Positions 46,648 through 55,848 of a stretch of 64,000 nt of DNA are shown here, piece by piece. Origin of the DNA: Billgrantia pellis (GTDB lineage: Bacteria; Pseudomonadota; Gammaproteobacteria; Pseudomonadales; Halomonadaceae); the NCBI RefSeq assembly GCF_008297955.1, contig NZ_VTPY01000002.1, positions 248,001 to 312,000 of the forward strand. The letters run 5' to 3'. A program made the position numbers and the translations under genes. Positions within the stretch are counted from its first letter, which is position 1. Every line of letters begins with the position of its first letter. The notes beneath the pieces are model-generated. The model was not told the origin of the DNA. It saw only the letters and a program-made list of their open reading frames with translations, and did not search any database.

Positions 46648-47133
46648 ATGCCCCCTGCCCTTCCCGATTACCCGTTGCTCTCACGCCAGTTGGAAGCGCT
46701 GCTCGACGAGGACGACTGGCTAGTCAACAGCGCCCAGACCTGCGCCTTCATCATGCAGCACGTTTCCGAACTCAACTGGGTCGGTTTCTACCTGCATCGT
46801 CATCCCGAGCGGCTCACGCTGGGCCCCTTCCAGGGCAAGCCGGCATGCAACCCGATACCGTTCGGAAAGGGGGTTTGTGGCGCCACCGCCCGAACGCGTG
46901 AAACGCAACGCATCGATGACGTGCATGCCATCGCCGACCATATTGCCTGCGACACCGCCTCGAACGCCGAGCTGGTCGTTCCGATAATGCGAGAAAAGGT
47001 GTTGTGGGGAGTACTGGATCTGGACAGCCCGCGCCACGCCCGCTTTAGCGTCGAGGATCAGGCTGGCATCGAGCGCCTGGTCGCGGTATTCATCAAACGC
47101 ACGAACCTGCCGGATCTGCTCGCTTCGCGGTAG
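46648..47133 (+). CDS. msrC: Free methionine-(R)-sulfoxide reductase (GAF domain)
   Basis: A 161-residue GAF-fold reductase that acts on free, not protein-bound, methionine-(R)-sulfoxide. The three reactive cysteines of the family are Cys67 (GKPACNPI), Cys77 (GVCGAT) and Cys101 (HIACD), with spacings of 10 and 24 residues, the same as in E. coli fRMsr. An upstream TTG at 46621 is in frame, but the ATG at 46648 has GAGGAG before it. Its closeness to metNIQ suggests a shared methionine recovery role: uptake, then repair. Confidence 0.94.
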   Translation: MPPALPDYPLLSRQLEALLDEDDWLVNSAQTCAFIMQHVSELNWVGFYLHRHPERLTLGPFQGKPACNPIPFGKGVCGATARTRETQRIDDVHAIADHIACDTASNAELVVPIMREKVLWGVLDLDSPRHARFSVEDQAGIERLVAVFIKRTNLPDLLASR

Positions 47134-47166
47134 CCGTTCAGGCACGGGGACGGGCCGAACAAGCAG

Positions 47167-47200
47167 AACGCCCCGCAGCGATGTTACGCTGCGGGGCGTT
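47167..47200. terminator. Strong hairpin between msrC and tRNA-Val genes
   Basis: AACGCCCCGCAGCG (47167-47180) pairs perfectly with CGCTGCGGGGCGTT (47187-47200) over 14 pairs with a six-base loop. It serves convergent transcription from both sides; T runs are short. Confidence 0.75.
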
Positions 47201-47207
47201 CGGAATC

Positions 47208-47284
47208 TGGTAGGACCAAGCGGATTTGAACCGCTGACCTCCACGATGTCAACGTGGCGCTCTAACCAACTGAGCTATGGTCCT
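47208..47284 (-). tRNA. tRNA-Val (anticodon GAC), copy downstream
   Basis: On the minus strand a 77-base cloverleaf runs from AGGACC to GGTCCTACCA, with CCA encoded. The anticodon arm is CCACG-TTGACAT-CGTGG, so the anticodon is GAC (valine). The T-stem is AGCGG/CCGCT. It is the second gene of a tandem pair. Confidence 0.97.
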
Positions 47285-47301
47285 GAAACGGGCGGCACGG
47301 T

Positions 47302-47378
47302 TGGTAGGACCAGGCGGATTTGAACCGCCGACCTCCACGATGTCAACGTGGCGCTCTAACCAACTGAGCTATGGTCCT
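47302..47378 (-). tRNA. tRNA-Val (anticodon GAC), copy upstream
   Basis: A 77-base cloverleaf identical to its neighbour in the acceptor, D and anticodon arms. The T-stem is GGCGG/CCGCC, which differs from the other copy at both bases of one pair, preserving pairing. CCA is encoded. Seventeen bases separate the two genes. Confidence 0.97.
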
Positions 47379-47484
47379 GTCTCGCCTTCCCTTTCCTTAG
47401 CCTTTCTTGCTCGGCTGCGTTGCCGCCATTTTACGCGGCGGCAACGGATGCATATCTTACCGAAATCGCTGCCTTTTGCAAGCG

Positions 47485-48972
47485 TCAAACGCCGCTTTTT
47501 ACCCGCTCGACCGCCTCTAGCCAGCCACGATAGAGCCGATCACGCTCCGCCTCCGGCATGCTCGGCAAAAACTCCCGTTCACAGCGCCACAGTTCGGCGA
47601 TCTCGTTCAGGTCGCGGTACCAGCCGAGTCGCAGGCCAGCCATGTAGGCGGCTCCGAGCGCTGTGGTTTCGAGCACTGTCGGCCGATCCACCTGAACGCC
47701 CAACATGTCGGCCAGGAACTGGACCAACCAGCCATTGGCCACCATGCCTCCGTCGACGCGCAGCGTTCCCGGCGGCACCCCCATGTCGTCGCTCATGCAG
47801 GCCTGCAGATCGCGGGTCTGGTAGCAGACCGCCTGAAGTCCCGCTGCGACGATTTCGGCAATACCGGTATCGCGAGTCAGGCCGAAGATCGCTCCACGGG
47901 CCTTGGGATCCCAGTGCGGCGCGCCCAGGCCGGTGAACGCAGGCACCAGGTAGACACTGTGACCGTCCCGTGTCTCCTTGGCCAGCGCTTCAGTCTCGGC
48001 GGCGTGATGGAACAGCTTGAGGCCGTCGCGTAGCCACTGCACGGCGGCACCGGCAACGAAGATACTGCCCTCGATGGCGTAAGTGGTCCTTCCCTTCAGC
48101 CGATAAGCCACGGTGGTCAGCAGCCGGTTGCGCGATACCGCCGGGGTATCGCCGGTGTTGACGATCATGAAGCACCCGGTACCGTACGTGCTCTTGCCCA
48201 TCCCCGGTTCGAAGCAGGCTTGCCCTACCAGGGCCGCCTGCTGATCGCCGACAACACCGGCAATAGGCAGCTCGGCGCCTAACCATTGTGCGTCGCACAT
48301 GCCGAAATCGTCGCTCGAGTCGCGCACCTCCGGCAGCAGACTCGCCGGTATCTGGAACAGTGCCAGCAACTCTTCGTCCCACTGCTGCGTATGAATGTTG
48401 AAGAGCATCGTACGCGAGGCGTTGGTGGCATCGGTGGCATGCTCTCGACCGCCGGTAAGGCGCCACAACAAGAAGCTATCGACCGTACCGAATGCCAGCT
48501 CACCACGTTCGGCACGGGCACGGGCGCCGTCGGTATTGTCCAGCAGCCAGGCCAGCTTGGTCGCCGAGAAATAGGGATCGATGAGCAAGCCGCTGCGCGC
48601 CTGGACGCTTTCGTCATGCCCCTGCTCGCGCAGGCGCTGGCACAGGTCGGCCGTCCTCCGATCCTGCCACACGATCGCGTTGTAGAGCGGCTCTCCCGTG
48701 GCCCGATCCCAGAGCAGCGTGGTCTCACGCTGATTGGTGATACCGATGCCGGCAATCCGTTCGAGTGAGACACCGGCAGTTTCGATCGCTTCGCGGCAAG
48801 TCGCCACTACCGACGCCCAGATCGCCTCGGGGTCGTGCTCGATCCAGCCGTCGCGCGGGAAGTGCTGGGGAAATTCCCGTTGGGCGATGCTGACGATGTT
48901 GCCGCCGCGATCGAAGAGAATGGCGCGCGAGCTGGTAGTGCCCTGGTCGATGGCAAGCAGGTAGTCGGCCAT
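47485..48972 (-). CDS. glpK: Glycerol kinase
   Basis: GlpK phosphorylates glycerol to glycerol-3-phosphate, trapping it in the cell. The 495-residue FGGY-family protein starts [21 protein letters not shown] and has [24 protein letters not shown] in two adjoining stretches, the DGIEHDP-like entry [10 protein letters not shown], and [11 protein letters not shown] near the C-terminus. The ATG at 48972 (complement) has AGGA upstream; the frame upstream would run through the operators. It is divergent from glpR, and glpF is not adjacent. Confidence 0.97.
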   Translation of the reverse strand: MADYLLAIDQGTTSSRAILFDRGGNIVSIAQREFPQHFPRDGWIEHDPEAIWASVVATCREAIETAGVSLERIAGIGITNQRETTLLWDRATGEPLYNAIVWQDRRTADLCQRLREQGHDESVQARSGLLIDPYFSATKLAWLLDNTDGARARAERGELAFGTVDSFLLWRLTGGREHATDATNASRTMLFNIHTQQWDEELLALFQIPASLLPEVRDSSDDFGMCDAQWLGAELPIAGVVGDQQAALVGQACFEPGMGKSTYGTGCFMIVNTGDTPAVSRNRLLTTVAYRLKGRTTYAIEGSIFVAGAAVQWLRDGLKLFHHAAETEALAKETRDGHSVYLVPAFTGLGAPHWDPKARGAIFGLTRDTGIAEIVAAGLQAVCYQTRDLQACMSDDMGVPPGTLRVDGGMVANGWLVQFLADMLGVQVDRPTVLETTALGAAYMAGLRLGWYRDLNEIAELWRCEREFLPSMPEAERDRLYRGWLEAVERVKSGV

Positions 48973-48989
48973 GAGAGGTCCTGTCGTTG

Positions 48990-49038
48990 TATGTTCGTTT
49001 ATGACCATCAAGAGTACTGGACTATGTTCGCAATGCTT
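48990..49038. promoter_or_regulatory. GlpR-like operators between glpK and glpR
   Basis: TATGTTCG occurs twice on the plus strand: at 48990-48997 (followed by TTTATGACCAT) and at 49023-49030 (followed by CAATGC). Both share the ATGTTCG half-site of the glpD operator, suggesting GlpR binding that controls glpK and glpR together. Confidence 0.55.
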
Positions 49039-49122
49039 TACGACTTTCGTCGCACTTCGTCCCTGTCGCCTGCCGATACCTTGCCGAATCGCTTACACTC
49101 GCGTGAGCGAAAGGGAGCCGTC

Positions 49123-49881
49123 ATGAACCAGCAACAACGTCAGGATGCCATCGTCGACCTGGTCCGCCGCCAGGGATACGCCAGCATCGAGCAGTTGACC
49201 GACCATTTTTCCGTCACGCCTCAGACCATACGCCGCGACCTCAACGCCCTGTCGGAAGAGGGTCTGATTCGTCGTGTACACGGGGGGGCGGGCCTGGAGT
49301 CCAGTACCGTCAACACCGCCTATAGCACGCGCAAGAATCTCAACCTGGAAGCCAAGCGGCGCATTGCGTCACGGGTGGCAAGCCATGTCCCCGACCACGC
49401 TTCGCTGTTCATCAACATCGGCACCAGCAATGAGGTCGTGGCCGAGGCACTGCTCGATCATCAGGGTCTCGAGGTCATCACCAACAACCTCAACGTGGCG
49501 GCGATACTCCAGCACAAGGAGGACTTCAACGTCATCATCGCCGGCGGCCAGGTACGTTCACGCGATGGCGGCATCATCGGTGAGGCGACCATCGATTTCA
49601 TCAACCAGTTCAAGGTCGACTTCGGCATCATCGGCATCAGCGGCATCGACGAGGACGGCTCCCTACTCGAATTCGACTATCAGGAAGCGCGCGTCGCCCA
49701 GGCAATCATCCACAATTCGCGCCAGGTCTACCTGATTGCCGACCACTCCAAATTCCATCGCAACCCCGTGGTACGACAGGGAAATCTCTCCCAGCTCGAC
49801 GCGCTGTTCACCGACCGCCAACCGCCCGAACGCATCGTGCATCTCATGCAGGTCAACGACGTCGCCCTGCACGTCGCCTAG
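49123..49881 (+). CDS. glpR: Glycerol-3-phosphate regulon repressor GlpR (DeoR family)
   Basis: A 252-residue DeoR-family repressor, the same length as in E. coli. The N-terminal helix-turn-helix contains SIEQLTDHFSVTPQTIRRDL, and the sugar-phosphate-binding region has LFINIGTSNEVVAEAL, VITNNLNVAA, GGQVRSRDGGIIG and the tail DHSKFHRNPVV. The start at 49123 has AAGGGAG upstream. Glycerol-3-phosphate should release it from the operators at glpK/glpR and glpD. A terminator follows before glpD. Confidence 0.96.
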   Translation: MNQQQRQDAIVDLVRRQGYASIEQLTDHFSVTPQTIRRDLNALSEEGLIRRVHGGAGLESSTVNTAYSTRKNLNLEAKRRIASRVASHVPDHASLFINIGTSNEVVAEALLDHQGLEVITNNLNVAAILQHKEDFNVIIAGGQVRSRDGGIIGEATIDFINQFKVDFGIIGISGIDEDGSLLEFDYQEARVAQAIIHNSRQVYLIADHSKFHRNPVVRQGNLSQLDALFTDRQPPERIVHLMQVNDVALHVA

Positions 49882-49901
49882 AGACGGCTCCTCTCCCACG
49901 C

Positions 49902-49927
49902 AAGCCGGCACCTTGTGTGCCGGCTTT
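49902..49927 (+). terminator. Terminator of glpR
   Basis: AAGCCGGCAC (49902-49911) pairs with GTGCCGGCTT (49917-49926) around five bases, followed by a short T-rich stretch. Confidence 0.8.
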
Positions 49928-49944
49928 CGCGTTCTTGACTCTTG

Positions 49945-49983
49945 ATGTTCGATTTCGATTGATCTATGTTCGTTTTCAAACAT
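49945..49983. promoter_or_regulatory. Tandem GlpR operators upstream of glpD
   Basis: ATGTTCGATTTCGATTGAT (49945-49963) and the near-palindrome ATGTTCGTTTTCAAACAT (49966-49983) lie side by side, overlapping a likely promoter (TTGACT at 49935-49940, -10 near 49958-49963). They share the half-site found at glpK. Confidence 0.7.
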
Positions 49984-50036
49984 GACTACTGGCGAGACGC
50001 AGCTGGAGCTCGCCGCTTTTTTGGAGTTCCCGTTTC

Positions 50037-51539
50037 ATGGCGCAGACCTCTCCCCCTCTCCTCGACATGTTCGTCATCGGCGGCGGCATCAACGGCACCG
50101 GCATCGCCAACGATGCCGCCGGGCGTGGTCTCTCCGTCGCCCTCTGCGAGCAGGGCGATCTCGCAGGAGCCACTTCATCGGCCAGCAGCAAGCTGATCCA
50201 CGGGGGATTGCGTTATCTCGAACACCGCGAGTTCCGCCTTGTCGGGGAGGCCCTGCGTGAGCGCGAAGTGCTGCTGCAGAAGGCCCCCCACATCATATGG
50301 CCGATGCGCTTCATCCTTCCCCACCGTGGGCACCTACGCCCCGCCTGGATGATTCGTGCCGGGCTGTTTCTGTATGACAACCTGGGCAAGCGCAGGCGGC
50401 TTCCCGGCTCGCGCAGTGTTCGTTTTGCACACGATTCGCCCCTGATAGACGGAATCGTACGTGGTTTCGAATATTCCGACTGCTGGGTCGACGATGCCCG
50501 CCTCGTCGTGCTCAATGCCATGCAGGCGCGCGAGAGCGGCGCCGAGATACTGGTACGCACTCGCTGTACGGGCGCGCGCTCGCACGACAGTCATTGGTGT
50601 GTCGAGCTCGAGGATGTTCGCACCGGAGAACGCTTCGAGCGGCGCGCCCGGGTACTGGTCAACGCCGCCGGCCCCTGGGTGGAGAAAGTGGTACGCGAGC
50701 AGACGCAGCGCTCATCGCGCTATTCGATTCGCATGATCCAGGGAAGCCACGTTATCGTGCCCCGCCTCAACGCCGACGACCGTGCCTATATTCTGCAGAA
50801 CAGCGACCGCCGGATCGTCTTCGTACTGCCCTACGAGGATGATTTCAGTCTGGTCGGCACCACTGACCGACACTACCGGGGCGACCCGTCGGAGGTCACC
50901 ATCAGCGAAGAAGAGATCGCTTACCTGCTCGGCGTGGTCAACGACCATTTCCGGCGCCAACTCGACCGCCGCGACGTGATCGCGAGCTTCTCGGGCGTGC
51001 GTCCGCTATGCGACGACGAATCGGCGGATCCTTCCGCCATGACGCGCGACTATACGCTGGCACTGGAGACTCAGGGTGCGCCCCTGCTCTCGGTCTTCGG
51101 GGGGAAGATCACCACCTACCGCAAGTTGGCCGAAGCCGCCCTTGGGCAGCTGGCTCCCTTCCTGCCCGGCATGGCTCCGCGTTGGACCGCCGGCGCGACA
51201 CTGCCGGGTGGCGACATCGACAATCAAACGGATTTCATGGCGCGCCTGCAGCATGATTACCCCTGGCTCGGTGAGACCCGTGCTCGCCGCTTTGCGCGCA
51301 GCTACGGCAGCCTCTGCCTGCGGTTCCTGGGCGACGCGACCTGCACCGAAGACCTTGGCGAAGCATTCGGCGCCGGCCTGACGGCAGCCGAAGTCGACTA
51401 TCTGATGAATCACGAATGGGCATTCTGCAGCGAAGACATTCTCTGGCGCCGTACCAAACTGGGATTGCGTTTGACGCCGCGTCAGGTCGACGCGCTGAAG
51501 CGACATATCGCAACGCACCGTCACGGACTGGCTGCCTGA
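50037..51539 (+). CDS. glpD: Aerobic glycerol-3-phosphate dehydrogenase
   Basis: GlpD is a membrane-associated FAD enzyme that oxidises glycerol-3-phosphate to dihydroxyacetone phosphate and passes electrons to quinone. The 500-residue protein has the N-terminal FAD fold DMFVIGGGINGTGIANDAAG (in two parts, 9-18 and 19-28), SSASSKLIHGGLRYLE, the VLVNAAGPWV motif and GTTDRHYRGDPSEV. Length and motifs fit the aerobic enzyme. The operators upstream make it a GlpR target. Confidence 0.97.
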   Translation: MAQTSPPLLDMFVIGGGINGTGIANDAAGRGLSVALCEQGDLAGATSSASSKLIHGGLRYLEHREFRLVGEALREREVLLQKAPHIIWPMRFILPHRGHLRPAWMIRAGLFLYDNLGKRRRLPGSRSVRFAHDSPLIDGIVRGFEYSDCWVDDARLVVLNAMQARESGAEILVRTRCTGARSHDSHWCVELEDVRTGERFERRARVLVNAAGPWVEKVVREQTQRSSRYSIRMIQGSHVIVPRLNADDRAYILQNSDRRIVFVLPYEDDFSLVGTTDRHYRGDPSEVTISEEEIAYLLGVVNDHFRRQLDRRDVIASFSGVRPLCDDESADPSAMTRDYTLALETQGAPLLSVFGGKITTYRKLAEAALGQLAPFLPGMAPRWTAGATLPGGDIDNQTDFMARLQHDYPWLGETRARRFARSYGSLCLRFLGDATCTEDLGEAFGAGLTAAEVDYLMNHEWAFCSEDILWRRTKLGLRLTPRQVDALKRHIATHRHGLAA

Positions 51540-51606
51540 GGCTCCCATCGCGTAGGCTCAAAAGTGGGTACGCCCCAATTCGGCCTACACAATGTCAGGA
51601 GATCTC

Positions 51607-52677
51607 ATGGCCCTCTACCCGCTCGCACTTGGCGGTGCGGTTTCGCTGCTACTCGCCGCCACTATCATCGCCAAGCTACCGCTGCGCTGGTGGTGGATAC
51701 GGGCCTGCGAGTTTCCCCGGCTGCAGCTGGCGTCGGCCGCTCTGGTCACCGCCCTGCTTTCGCTCACTCTCGAATCGCCATGGCATTGGCTCCTGCTCGG
51801 CGCGAGCCTGCTGGTCATCATCCTGCAAGCTCGCTTCATTCTGCCCTGGACCCGCCTCTGGCCAGTCCAGGTGGAGGATGCCGAGCCCGGGCAGCAGGCC
51901 CGCTGCGTGACGCTGCTGATCGCCAACGTGCTGACGCCCAACCGACAGGCCAGCCGACTCATCGAGATTATCCATCAGAACGATCCCGATCTCGTGCTGA
52001 CGCTGGAGTCCGATGCGTGGTGGCAGGAAAGGCTCGACGCAGCGCTCGATGAAGGTTGGCCGCATAGCATCAAGATCCCCCTGGACAATCTCTACGGCAT
52101 GCACCTCTATTCGCGACTTCCCCTGGCTGACACCCGGGTCGAGTGGCTGGTTCAGGACGATATCCCCTCGATCCATACCGATGTCACACTCGAGAGCGGC
52201 GACACACTACGGCTACATGCCCTCCATCCGCGCCCCCCCGCCCCCAACGAGAGCGAGGAAACGCTATGGCGCGATGCCGAGCTGTTGCTCGTCGGCAGGG
52301 CCATTCATCGCAACCCGATTCCCACCATCGTAGCCGGCGACCTGAACGATGTGGCGTGGTCGCGTACTACGCGCCTGTTTTGCCGCATCAGTGGCATGCT
52401 CGACCCCCGTCGCGGCCGAGGCATGTACAGCACTTTCCATGCCCGCTACCCGCTATTGCGCTGGCCGCTGGATCATATCTTTACCAGCGAGCATTTCACG
52501 CTAAAGACAATGCGCCGGCTGCCCGGCTTCGGCTCGGACCACTTTCCCATCCTGGCATCGCTCTGCTTCCGCCCCTCGCGAGCCGACGAGCACGCCCCTC
52601 CCGAAGCCGAACCGGCCGAACGGGAGTGGGCACGCGAAACCATTCGTGAAGCCCGCGAGCGCGAACAGAAAACCTGA
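51607..52677 (+). CDS. Endonuclease/exonuclease/phosphatase-family membrane protein
   Basis: A 356-residue protein. The first 80 residues hold two or three hydrophobic segments, and residues about 95-315 form an EEP-fold domain with LLIANVLTPNRQASRLIEII, the catalytic glutamate in LTLESDAWW, AGDLNDVAWS and the terminal GSDHFPI. This places catalysis outside or inside the membrane on a nuclease- or phosphodiesterase-like site; the substrate is unknown. The ATG at 51607 has AGGAGA six bases upstream and is preferred over the ATG at 51592. The tail is highly charged (EREWARETIREAREREQ). Confidence 0.85.
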   Translation: MALYPLALGGAVSLLLAATIIAKLPLRWWWIRACEFPRLQLASAALVTALLSLTLESPWHWLLLGASLLVIILQARFILPWTRLWPVQVEDAEPGQQARCVTLLIANVLTPNRQASRLIEIIHQNDPDLVLTLESDAWWQERLDAALDEGWPHSIKIPLDNLYGMHLYSRLPLADTRVEWLVQDDIPSIHTDVTLESGDTLRLHALHPRPPAPNESEETLWRDAELLLVGRAIHRNPIPTIVAGDLNDVAWSRTTRLFCRISGMLDPRRGRGMYSTFHARYPLLRWPLDHIFTSEHFTLKTMRRLPGFGSDHFPILASLCFRPSRADEHAPPEAEPAEREWARETIREAREREQKT

Positions 52678-52685
52678 CCTTCCGA

Positions 52686-54065
52686 TCAATCCGGGATACC
52701 GCCACGCGTCAGCCGAGCGGGATCGAGCAGGCGTTCGAGTTCTTCCCGGCTCAGCTCGGTCTGCTCATTGGCCACGTCGATGATCGGTCGGCCTGCCTGA
52801 TACGCCTGCTTGGCGATGGACGCAGCCGCATCGTAGCCGATCACCCCATTGAGCGCCGTCACCAGGATCGGATTGCGTGCCAGCGGCTCGGCGAGCCTAT
52901 CGTCACGCACGCGAAACGTCGCGATGGCACGATCGGCCAACAGGCGGGCCGTGCGACTCATCAGGCGGATCGAGGTCAGCAGGTTGTGAGCGATCAAGGG
53001 CAGCATCACGTTGAGTTGAAAATTACCGCTCTGCCCGGCCACCGTTACTGCCGCATCCAGACCGATCACCTGAGCGGCCGCCTGAGCCGCCGATTCAGGG
53101 ATCACCGGGTTGACCTTGCCCGGCATGATCGAACTGCCGGGCTGCAGTGCTTCGAGTTCTATTTCGCCGAGCCCGGCCAGCGGACCGGAATTCATCCAGC
53201 GCAAGTCGTTGGCTATCTTCATGACCGTGCAAGCCAGGCCCTTGAGCTGCCCCGACAGCTCCACGGCGGCATCCTGGGAACCGAGGCTGGCGAAGAAACT
53301 GTCATTGGGTGAAAACGCAAGGCCGGTCTGTTCGCTGAGTTCGCGCGCCATACGCTCGGCAAACTCCGGATGCGCGTTGATTCCCGTCCCTACCGCCGTG
53401 CCCCCCTGGGCCAGGCGAGAGAGCCGCACCATGGCGCTATCGATGCGCTCGATCGCTTGGCCGACCTGGCTCGACCAGCCGCCAAGCTCTTGGCTCAGGC
53501 GCAGCGGCATCGCATCCATCAAGTGAGTACGGCCGGTCTTCACCACGCCATCGAGTTCCGCGGCTCGCTCATCGATGTTCATGCGCAAATGCACCAACGC
53601 GGGGCGCAATTGCGCGGTCACCTCCAGCGCGGCCGAAAGATGGATAGCGGTGGGAATCACGTCATTGCTCGATTGCCCCATGTTGACATGGTCGTTGGGT
53701 CCTACCGGCAGCCCCTCACGGCTGGCAAGGTGGGCGATCACCTCGTTGACGTTCATGTTACTCGACGTCCCGGAGCCGGTCTGGAACACATCCACCGGAA
53801 ACTGGTCGTCATGACGGCCGTCGACGATCTCCTGCGCGGCCGCCACGATGGCCTCGGCCCGCTCGGCGTCGAGCAGCCCCAGCTCATGGTTGACCTTGGC
53901 CGCCGCCAGCTTGATGCGTGCGATGGCATGTAGAAAAGCGGCCGGCATCGGCTGGCCCGAAACAGGAAAGTTCTCAACGGCCCGCTGGGTCTGGGCCCCG
54001 TAGAGTGCGGCGGCAGGCACCTTGAGTTCGCCCATGCTGTCGCGTTCGATTCGATATTCGCTCAT
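52686..54065 (-). CDS. fumC: Fumarate hydratase, class II
   Basis: FumC hydrates fumarate to L-malate in the citric acid cycle without an iron-sulfur cluster, which makes it robust to oxidative stress. The 459-residue protein begins YRIERDSMGELKVPAAALYGAQTQR, read as 4-18 and 19-28, and has TGRTHLMDAMPLRLSQELGG, and the superfamily signature GSSIMPGKVNPVIPE with its catalytic serine. Length is standard. It is convergent with the EEP-family gene and stands alone on its strand. Confidence 0.98.
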   Translation of the reverse strand: MSEYRIERDSMGELKVPAAALYGAQTQRAVENFPVSGQPMPAAFLHAIARIKLAAAKVNHELGLLDAERAEAIVAAAQEIVDGRHDDQFPVDVFQTGSGTSSNMNVNEVIAHLASREGLPVGPNDHVNMGQSSNDVIPTAIHLSAALEVTAQLRPALVHLRMNIDERAAELDGVVKTGRTHLMDAMPLRLSQELGGWSSQVGQAIERIDSAMVRLSRLAQGGTAVGTGINAHPEFAERMARELSEQTGLAFSPNDSFFASLGSQDAAVELSGQLKGLACTVMKIANDLRWMNSGPLAGLGEIELEALQPGSSIMPGKVNPVIPESAAQAAAQVIGLDAAVTVAGQSGNFQLNVMLPLIAHNLLTSIRLMSRTARLLADRAIATFRVRDDRLAEPLARNPILVTALNGVIGYDAAASIAKQAYQAGRPIIDVANEQTELSREELERLLDPARLTRGGIPD

Positions 54066-54348
54066 GCCGATCCCTCGTCTGCGTTTCTTCTCACCATGGC
54101 GGCCCAGGCCATCCCTTGCAAGCTGCCCCCATCATCGGCCCCTCCAACACATCGCTTGGTTATGCCTCGGCCATGACAACTATCAAGTTTCGCCCCCTTG
54201 TCGCTAACAGCTGCGAGGTAATGTGATAACTATCGTCGCCACGCAAGGAACGAGTTTCTAAGATGGCTTCGGCCGCCAGTCGAGCCGCCATGACTCACAG
54301 CGAAACTTCAACAAGGCCAGCAGGCCACGACATGGAACACAATCAATA

Positions 54349-54921
54349 ATGAAGCAACCGAACATTGCTTTGACCCTCCTGCCCCAGGAGCAGCTCACTC
54401 TCGTACACTCACATGAAACGGGGGAGCTTCAGCGCTTTCGTCGGCTGTCCCTCGGTTTTCTGCCCCTCATGCCCCAAGTGAGTCGTCTGATGGCCTCGCT
54501 TGGCCTGCAGTGCGAATCGCGACTGGCGAGTCTTCGCCAAGTCGCCGCCCGCATGGAGCTTGATGCCTGCGTGGCTGAGTCGGCTCACGACTTGCGCAGC
54601 TATACCACAAGCAAGCCCCACTTCTTTATCTCCGATGACGTCATGGCCGAACAAGTGCTTCAGCAGACGCTACAAGCTGCGATGGAAGCATGCGGGCTCT
54701 TCCAATGGCTGATCGAGACCAACGCCACACCCGAGCTGCACCGCCCCTTCGTGGACTTCGCTCGGCAGAAGGAGGGCGAAGCGCGCGTCCTGCTTGAGTT
54801 CCTCGAACAACGCAAGCACGCAGTCTCCATGGCGGAATCCGTTACCGTCCCACGCTCAGGCGCGCCGCTGTCGCCTCCCCGTGGAATCCGCCAGACGAGC
54901 CAGTTGCGCCAGGTCGAGTAG
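54349..54921 (+). CDS. Hypothetical helical protein
   Basis: A 190-residue protein I do not recognise. It looks entirely alpha-helical for residues 35-165, with amphipathic stretches (LMASLGLQCESRLASLRQVAARM, read as 46-56 and 57-68; QAAMEACGLFQWLIETNAT, FARQKEGEARVLLEFLEQRKH), which resembles a ferritin-like or rubrerythrin-like bundle without its metal-binding set. The last 22 residues overlap the Anr-like gene on the opposite strand by 66 bases. The start at 54349 lacks a clear ribosome-binding site. Coding is likely from the amino-acid composition and the helical periodicity, but not certain. Confidence 0.6.
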   Translation: MKQPNIALTLLPQEQLTLVHSHETGELQRFRRLSLGFLPLMPQVSRLMASLGLQCESRLASLRQVAARMELDACVAESAHDLRSYTTSKPHFFISDDVMAEQVLQQTLQAAMEACGLFQWLIETNATPELHRPFVDFARQKEGEARVLLEFLEQRKHAVSMAESVTVPRSGAPLSPPRGIRQTSQLRQVE

Positions 54922-55611
54922 GCGATACTCCCGTCCGCGTACGGTCAGCAAGTTCTGGGCCTGGAAGGCCGCCAGGGTCCTCCCCACGGTCTCGTAAGTC
55001 AGGCCCAGATAATTGCCGATATCGCCACGCGAGAAGGCGAGGCGAAAATGCCGGGAGGAATAGCCTCGGCGGCGAAAGCGCTCGGAAATGACGAGCAGAA
55101 AGCAGGCCAGCCGTACCTCCGCCTTGCGGCTCAGGAGCAGGTGCAGTCGAAGACGCTCCTCATGCATGGCCTGACTGAGGTTGCGCTGCAGGCGACGGCG
55201 CAGTGTGGGTATGCCATTGCAGAGCCCATCGAGGCGTTCGTAGGGATATTCGCAGACAGTCGTGGTCTCGAGCGCGATGACGTCACCGGGGCAGGTGTCG
55301 GTACCGATGGCATCGAAGCCGACCATGTCCCCCGGGAGATAAAGGGCCGTCACGAGACTCTCCTCGCTCTCGGTGGTCGTGACCTGCTTGAGACTGCCGG
55401 AACGCACGGCATAGAGGCTCTTGAAGGCAGAGTTCTGGACCATCAGAGCATGACCTTTCTCTAGCTTGAGAGAAGGCGGAATGATTGCCTCGAGCTGCGC
55501 CGATTCCTCAGGCGTCAATCCTTGTGGCAGGCAGGTCGCGCTGAGATAGCAGGAGAAACAGCCTGTTACCGGCGTGCCTGGTGCATGCTCGCTCACGCTG
55601 CGAATACCCAT
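54856..55611 (-). CDS. anr: FNR/Anr-type oxygen-sensing transcriptional regulator
   Basis: A 251-residue Crp/Fnr family regulator. Four cysteines suited to an oxygen-labile 4Fe-4S cluster are in place: Cys18, Cys21 and Cys27 (the CX2CX5C pattern of FNR) and Cys120 in TTVCEYPYERLD. A cyclic-nucleotide-like barrel is followed by a long dimer helix and a C-terminal winged helix with RGDIGNYLGLTYETVGRTLA for recognition of TTGAT-N4-ATCAA sites. It should activate anaerobic or microaerobic genes. Its 3' end overlaps the hypothetical gene. It is divergent from the cyclase gene. Confidence 0.94.
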   Translation of the reverse strand: MGIRSVSEHAPGTPVTGCFSCYLSATCLPQGLTPEESAQLEAIIPPSLKLEKGHALMVQNSAFKSLYAVRSGSLKQVTTTESEESLVTALYLPGDMVGFDAIGTDTCPGDVIALETTTVCEYPYERLDGLCNGIPTLRRRLQRNLSQAMHEERLRLHLLLSRKAEVRLACFLLVISERFRRRGYSSRHFRLAFSRGDIGNYLGLTYETVGRTLAAFQAQNLLTVRGREYRLLDLAQLARLADSTGRRQRRA

Positions 55612-55848
55612 GCAACGGCCTCACTCTGCTTAGCCAACGTCACATTGAGTATACGAAGCCTCCCCGCTGGCCGCAGGTTGAGTTGCACCATGCTCGTTAC
55701 CTCGGAAGGCAGTACGGCATGTCGCTCAGCGGGTGATGAAAACCATGCTGCAGGAAAGAAGCCGCGCCCCTAATGTTAATGCTGCAATGCCGCAGGGCGG
55801 GCATGACCTCCGGGAACAGGAGGCAAGAAAAACGAAGGGAGCGTGATT

